Source of the DNA: Acidobacteriota bacterium
GTDB taxonomy: Bacteria; Acidobacteriota; Terriglobia; UBA7540
DNA: 9,224 bases
Reading direction: 5' to 3'
NCBI GenBank assembly: GCA_021786455.1
Contig: JAJYNF010000096.1
Span: forward strand, 1-9,224
Part shown: positions 6,677 to 9,224 of the stretch, piece by piece
How positions within the stretch are numbered: the stretch's first letter is position 1
Layout: the number at the start of each line of letters is the position of its first letter
The notes under the pieces: model-generated
What the model saw: only the letters and a program-made list of their open reading frames with translations
What the model was told of the DNA's origin: nothing
The model's database searches: none
Program-made: the position numbers and the translations under genes

Positions 6677-9224
6677 CAATCATGACCGCTGCTGCACAAA
6701 GTTCGGGCGCGAGCCTCAGTCATTCGATGCTCGCGCAGCAACGCCGCTCGATGGTGGCTTAAATCGAGGCGCGTGGGGCCCTTCGGATACGGCCGGTTGC
6801 CCATCAGACCTCTCCACAGGATGTGGTTGTAGTGAGCGAAATTGAAATCATCTGCCCTTTTGAAATTCATGCCCCGTGTGACTCGCGTCCAGTACGCGGC
6901 GTCGTGCGTGGGCTCAAGCGGTTTAAGCTTGGCGATGGCGGGCGGCAGCGGGAGGCCCGTGCCGATCAGCATCCGCGAAGCCGTTGCGGTGTAGGTCCAA
7001 GTTTCTTGCTTGAGGTCGAAAACGTTGGCCATGGGCACGGCAATCGCGTCGCTGACGTTGAGCGGCTTGAGGCCCAGGATGACTTCCATCGTGCGAACGA
7101 AATCCACCGTGTTGTACTCGGTGGAAATTATGGCGTGATGTTTGACATAGGGTCCGACGATGAAGGCGATGCTGCGGTGCGAGTCCACATGGTCCGGCCC
7201 GTCCTGGGAATCGTCTTCGATGATAAAGATGAGCGTGTCCTTGGCGTAGCGGCTGTGCGCGATTTTCTGAACCAAAAGGCCCACCGCGTAGTCGTTATCA
7301 GCCTGCTGCCGCTCGGGCGTGTTGAGGTGATAGATCGCGGTGTTGAAGTCGCCCGTATGGTCGTGCATCAGCCGAACCAGAACGAGCGAGGGCAAGCCGC
7401 CCCGCGCGTATCGGGCGTCGAAATCCCGCGCGAACTCTTTGTAGCGGAAATAATCGGGAAAGGAATTGTCAAACCCGCGGAAGTAGATGTCCGTGACCGG
7501 CGCGAGCGTCGGATTCGCGGGATACGCCACCTGCGTTCGGGTCTTGTAGGGGTCGGTGAGTTCAGGAATCGCATACTTCGCGTCAGGACCCTTCAGGTTG
7601 TATCGCTGTGTGTCAATGAAGAAGCCGTAATTGCGGATGGAAAGCCCCGCCCGCTTGGCCTGATCCCACAGATAGCCTGTGCCCTGCTGGCCGCCAGGCC
7701 CATCGGGCGCCGCCACGTTCGCCGTGCCCGGAAGAAGGTTGGGATCGTCGGGAGTTAAAGGATTGGCCGCGCGGCGCTCCGCCAAAGTAGCCAGGCCGAC
7801 GTCGATGTTTCGATTGTCTCCCTCCGAGTCGTAGGAGAGTCCGCGGCCCGCGTAATTCACCACCACCTGCTTTTCGATGACGTCCGGAGCGCGGGCAGAG
7901 GTTGACCACGGCCAGCCATCCATGCTCACCTCGCTGCGATCGTAAAAGTTGTCGAGGTCCACGAAGTCCAAGGCCAGGCCGTGCAGGTTGGGCGTGATGG
8001 CCTGCCCGAACTCGGTGAGCGAGGGATCGCCATTGCCCACGGGAAGATCGCCCAAAACCTGATCGTAGGTGCGGTTTTCCTTGATGATGTAAATGATGTG
8101 CTTGATTTTTTGGCGCAGAGCCGCCATCTTTTGCCAATCGCGCGCGCTGACCTTGCGCTCATAGTGATTGTTTTTGGCCACCTGGACGGTAAGCTGCTTT
8201 AGCTGGCTTGGATTCGGAACGGGGAAGCTTTGCAGTCCAGCCTTAATTAACTGGAGATCGTATTGGTTCGCTGACCGGCACGCGCCCGTGGTTTTCCCTT
8301 TCACGCCTCGGCCGTAGCAGAAGCCGGGGTTCGGCCCCGTAGGTGACTTCGCGTTGGCCACGTACAGGTAGCTTCCGTCGCCGCTTAAGCTAACCGAGTC
8401 CGGATACAACCCGGTCGGAATCAACCCGATGACTTTCTTCTCCTTCAAACTGACCACGGCCACATCGTTCGCCGTGCCGTTGGTCACGTAGAGAAATGTT
8501 CCGCCAGGCGCCAGCGCCACGCTGTTGGTGTTGTCTCCTGTCTCGCCGGAAGCAAAAATAGAAAACTGAGGCGGCCCGCCCACAAAAATGTTTTCCACGA
8601 CTCGATTGGTGCGCGTGTCAATCACCGCGACGGAGTCCGACTCGTCCTCGGCCACGTAAAGCTTGGTTCCGTCTTGGCTCCGGCACAACTTGTTGGGCTG
8701 TCCCTTCAAGTGAATCCGCGCGGTCAGCCGAGGAGTCCGGCCCAGCTTCACCACGTCAATCTCGCGGTCCCGCAGGCTGGAGATATACGCCGTGTCGTTG
8801 CCTTTGACGACCACCCAGAACGGGTATTCGCCTCCCGGCACGCCCGTTTCGCCGGGACGGATCTTTCCCGGGCGTAAGCCAAGTTCGCCGGTCTTCCTCC
8901 AGCGATGGTGGGCGCCTTGGGTGAGGACGGAGATGGAGTCGTTGTAATAGTCTGCCACAACGATCTTTCTGCCATTGGCCGTGATGGCAATGCCAGCGGC
9001 TTGGGGTTTGACATTGAGCCCGACCCCCTTGCCGCGGTGTTCGAGAGCAATCGGACTTCCGCCGCGCTCGGCCCATCCGTTCGGTCCGAGGTCATAAATG
9101 TGAACGTTGTCATCCACGCCGCCCGAAACGTAAAACGTTTTCCCGTTTGGATCGAAGGCGATGCCGCAATAGGTGTTTGGCACGCGAATCGCCTGAGTCT
9201 GCACCGGCGTTTTTCGCGAGATGT
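6661..9224 (-). CDS. YncE-type beta-propeller / alkaline-phosphatase-superfamily phosphoesterase fusion (5' partial)
   Basis: This is a two-domain protein probably acting outside the cytoplasm. Numbering is from the GTG at 9204; the frame is open to the window edge, so the real start and any signal peptide are missing. Residues about 10-290 hold at least six YncE-like propeller repeats, each with a DG or NG turn followed by LYV and a DSVAVID-like strand, for example at 171-209 and 227-268. After a linker with C296 and C309, residues about 366-720 form a phosphoesterase domain (PF04185-like). Its IIYIIKENRTYDQ (371-382) contains E376-N377, matching the metal-binding Glu-Asn of acid phosphatase AcpA. 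EDDSQDGPDHVDSH (663-676) supplies the second Asp/His metal cluster. The nucleophile is probably a serine in SEVSMDGWPWSTS (424-436), but I cannot say which. Phosphate-ester hydrolysis is likely; the substrate is unknown. The last 20 or so residues look unlike family ends and run into repeat DNA. Confidence 0.85.
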   Translation of the reverse strand, partial: ISRKTPVQTQAIRVPNTYCGIAFDPNGKTFYVSGGVDDNVHIYDLGPNGWAERGGSPIALEHRGKGVGLNVKPQAAGIAITANGRKIVVADYYNDSISVLTQGAHHRWRKTGELGLRPGKIRPGETGVPGGEYPFWVVVKGNDTAYISSLRDREIDVVKLGRTPRLTARIHLKGQPNKLCRSQDGTKLYVAEDESDSVAVIDTRTNRVVENIFVGGPPQFSIFASGETGDNTNSVALAPGGTFLYVTNGTANDVAVVSLKEKKVIGLIPTGLYPDSVSLSGDGSYLYVANAKSPTGPNPGFCYGRGVKGKTTGACRSANQYDLQLIKAGLQSFPVPNPSQLKQLTVQVAKNNHYERKVSARDWQKMAALRQKIKHIIYIIKENRTYDQVLGDLPVGNGDPSLTEFGQAITPNLHGLALDFVDLDNFYDRSEVSMDGWPWSTSARAPDVIEKQVVVNYAGRGLSYDSEGDNRNIDVGLATLAERRAANPLTPDDPNLLPGTANVAAPDGPGGQQGTGYLWDQAKRAGLSIRNYGFFIDTQRYNLKGPDAKYAIPELTDPYKTRTQVAYPANPTLAPVTDIYFRGFDNSFPDYFRYKEFARDFDARYARGGLPSLVLVRLMHDHTGDFNTAIYHLNTPERQQADNDYAVGLLVQKIAHSRYAKDTLIFIIEDDSQDGPDHVDSHRSIAFIVGPYVKHHAIISTEYNTVDFVRTMEVILGLKPLNVSDAIAVPMANVFDLKQETWTYTATASRMLIGTGLPLPPAIAKLKPLEPTHDAAYWTRVTRGMNFKRADDFNFAHYNHILWRGLMGNRPYPKGPTRLDLSHHRAALLREHRMTEARARTLCSSGHDCSGGL

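Noticed and set aside
6823..7758. 311-codon open frame on the + strand inside the phosphoesterase gene
   Set aside because: It lies opposite the conserved catalytic domain and has the Arg/Val/Gly-rich look of a shadow frame, with no motif.
1..9224. CRISPR array, insertion sequence, phage or toxin-antitoxin module
   Set aside because: There are no regularly spaced direct repeats, no transposase or integrase motifs, and no paired small toxin/antitoxin genes in any frame.

Overview
The window looks like chromosomal DNA from a GC-rich, Gram-negative soil or sediment bacterium, most likely an Acidobacteriota. The indications are an Oar-like TonB-dependent receptor barrel, a YncE-propeller/phosphoesterase fusion, a secreted protein with VirB10-like modules, and a REP-type palindrome of the GTCAT...GAGGAATCT...ATGAC kind that I associate with acidobacterial genomes. 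The assignment rests on protein style only, because no rRNA or tRNA is present.

Layout. On the + strand, bases 1-2262 are the C-terminal barrel of a TonB-dependent receptor whose start lies off the left edge. About 60 bases after its stop comes a second, headless receptor tail (about 2310-2867) in another frame, followed by a strong intrinsic terminator (2896-2926). Everything to the right is on the - strand and converges on that terminator. Reading from the right edge, these genes are: a phosphoesterase with an N-terminal beta-propeller (9224 to 6661, start off the window); a repeat-rich spacer (6422-6660); a glutamate dehydrogenase (6421 to 5144); a small coiled-coil protein (5027 to 4728) with a hairpin after it; a mostly empty spacer (4407-4727) with an orphan REP half; and a secreted protein of unknown function with repeated modules (4406 to 2973).

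How the genes relate. The receptor, the secreted protein and the phosphoesterase are all expected in the cell envelope, and nutrient uptake is a plausible shared theme, but nothing here proves that they cooperate. Glutamate dehydrogenase is a cytoplasmic nitrogen/carbon enzyme with its own promoter-like sequence. I do not see an obvious new defence, mobile or biosynthetic system. The points most worth a second look are the paired-cysteine pattern of the receptor barrel, the decapitated receptor remnant, the palindromic repeats (one of which appears to supply the stop codon of the phosphoesterase), and the two unrecognised proteins (coiled-coil and modular secreted).
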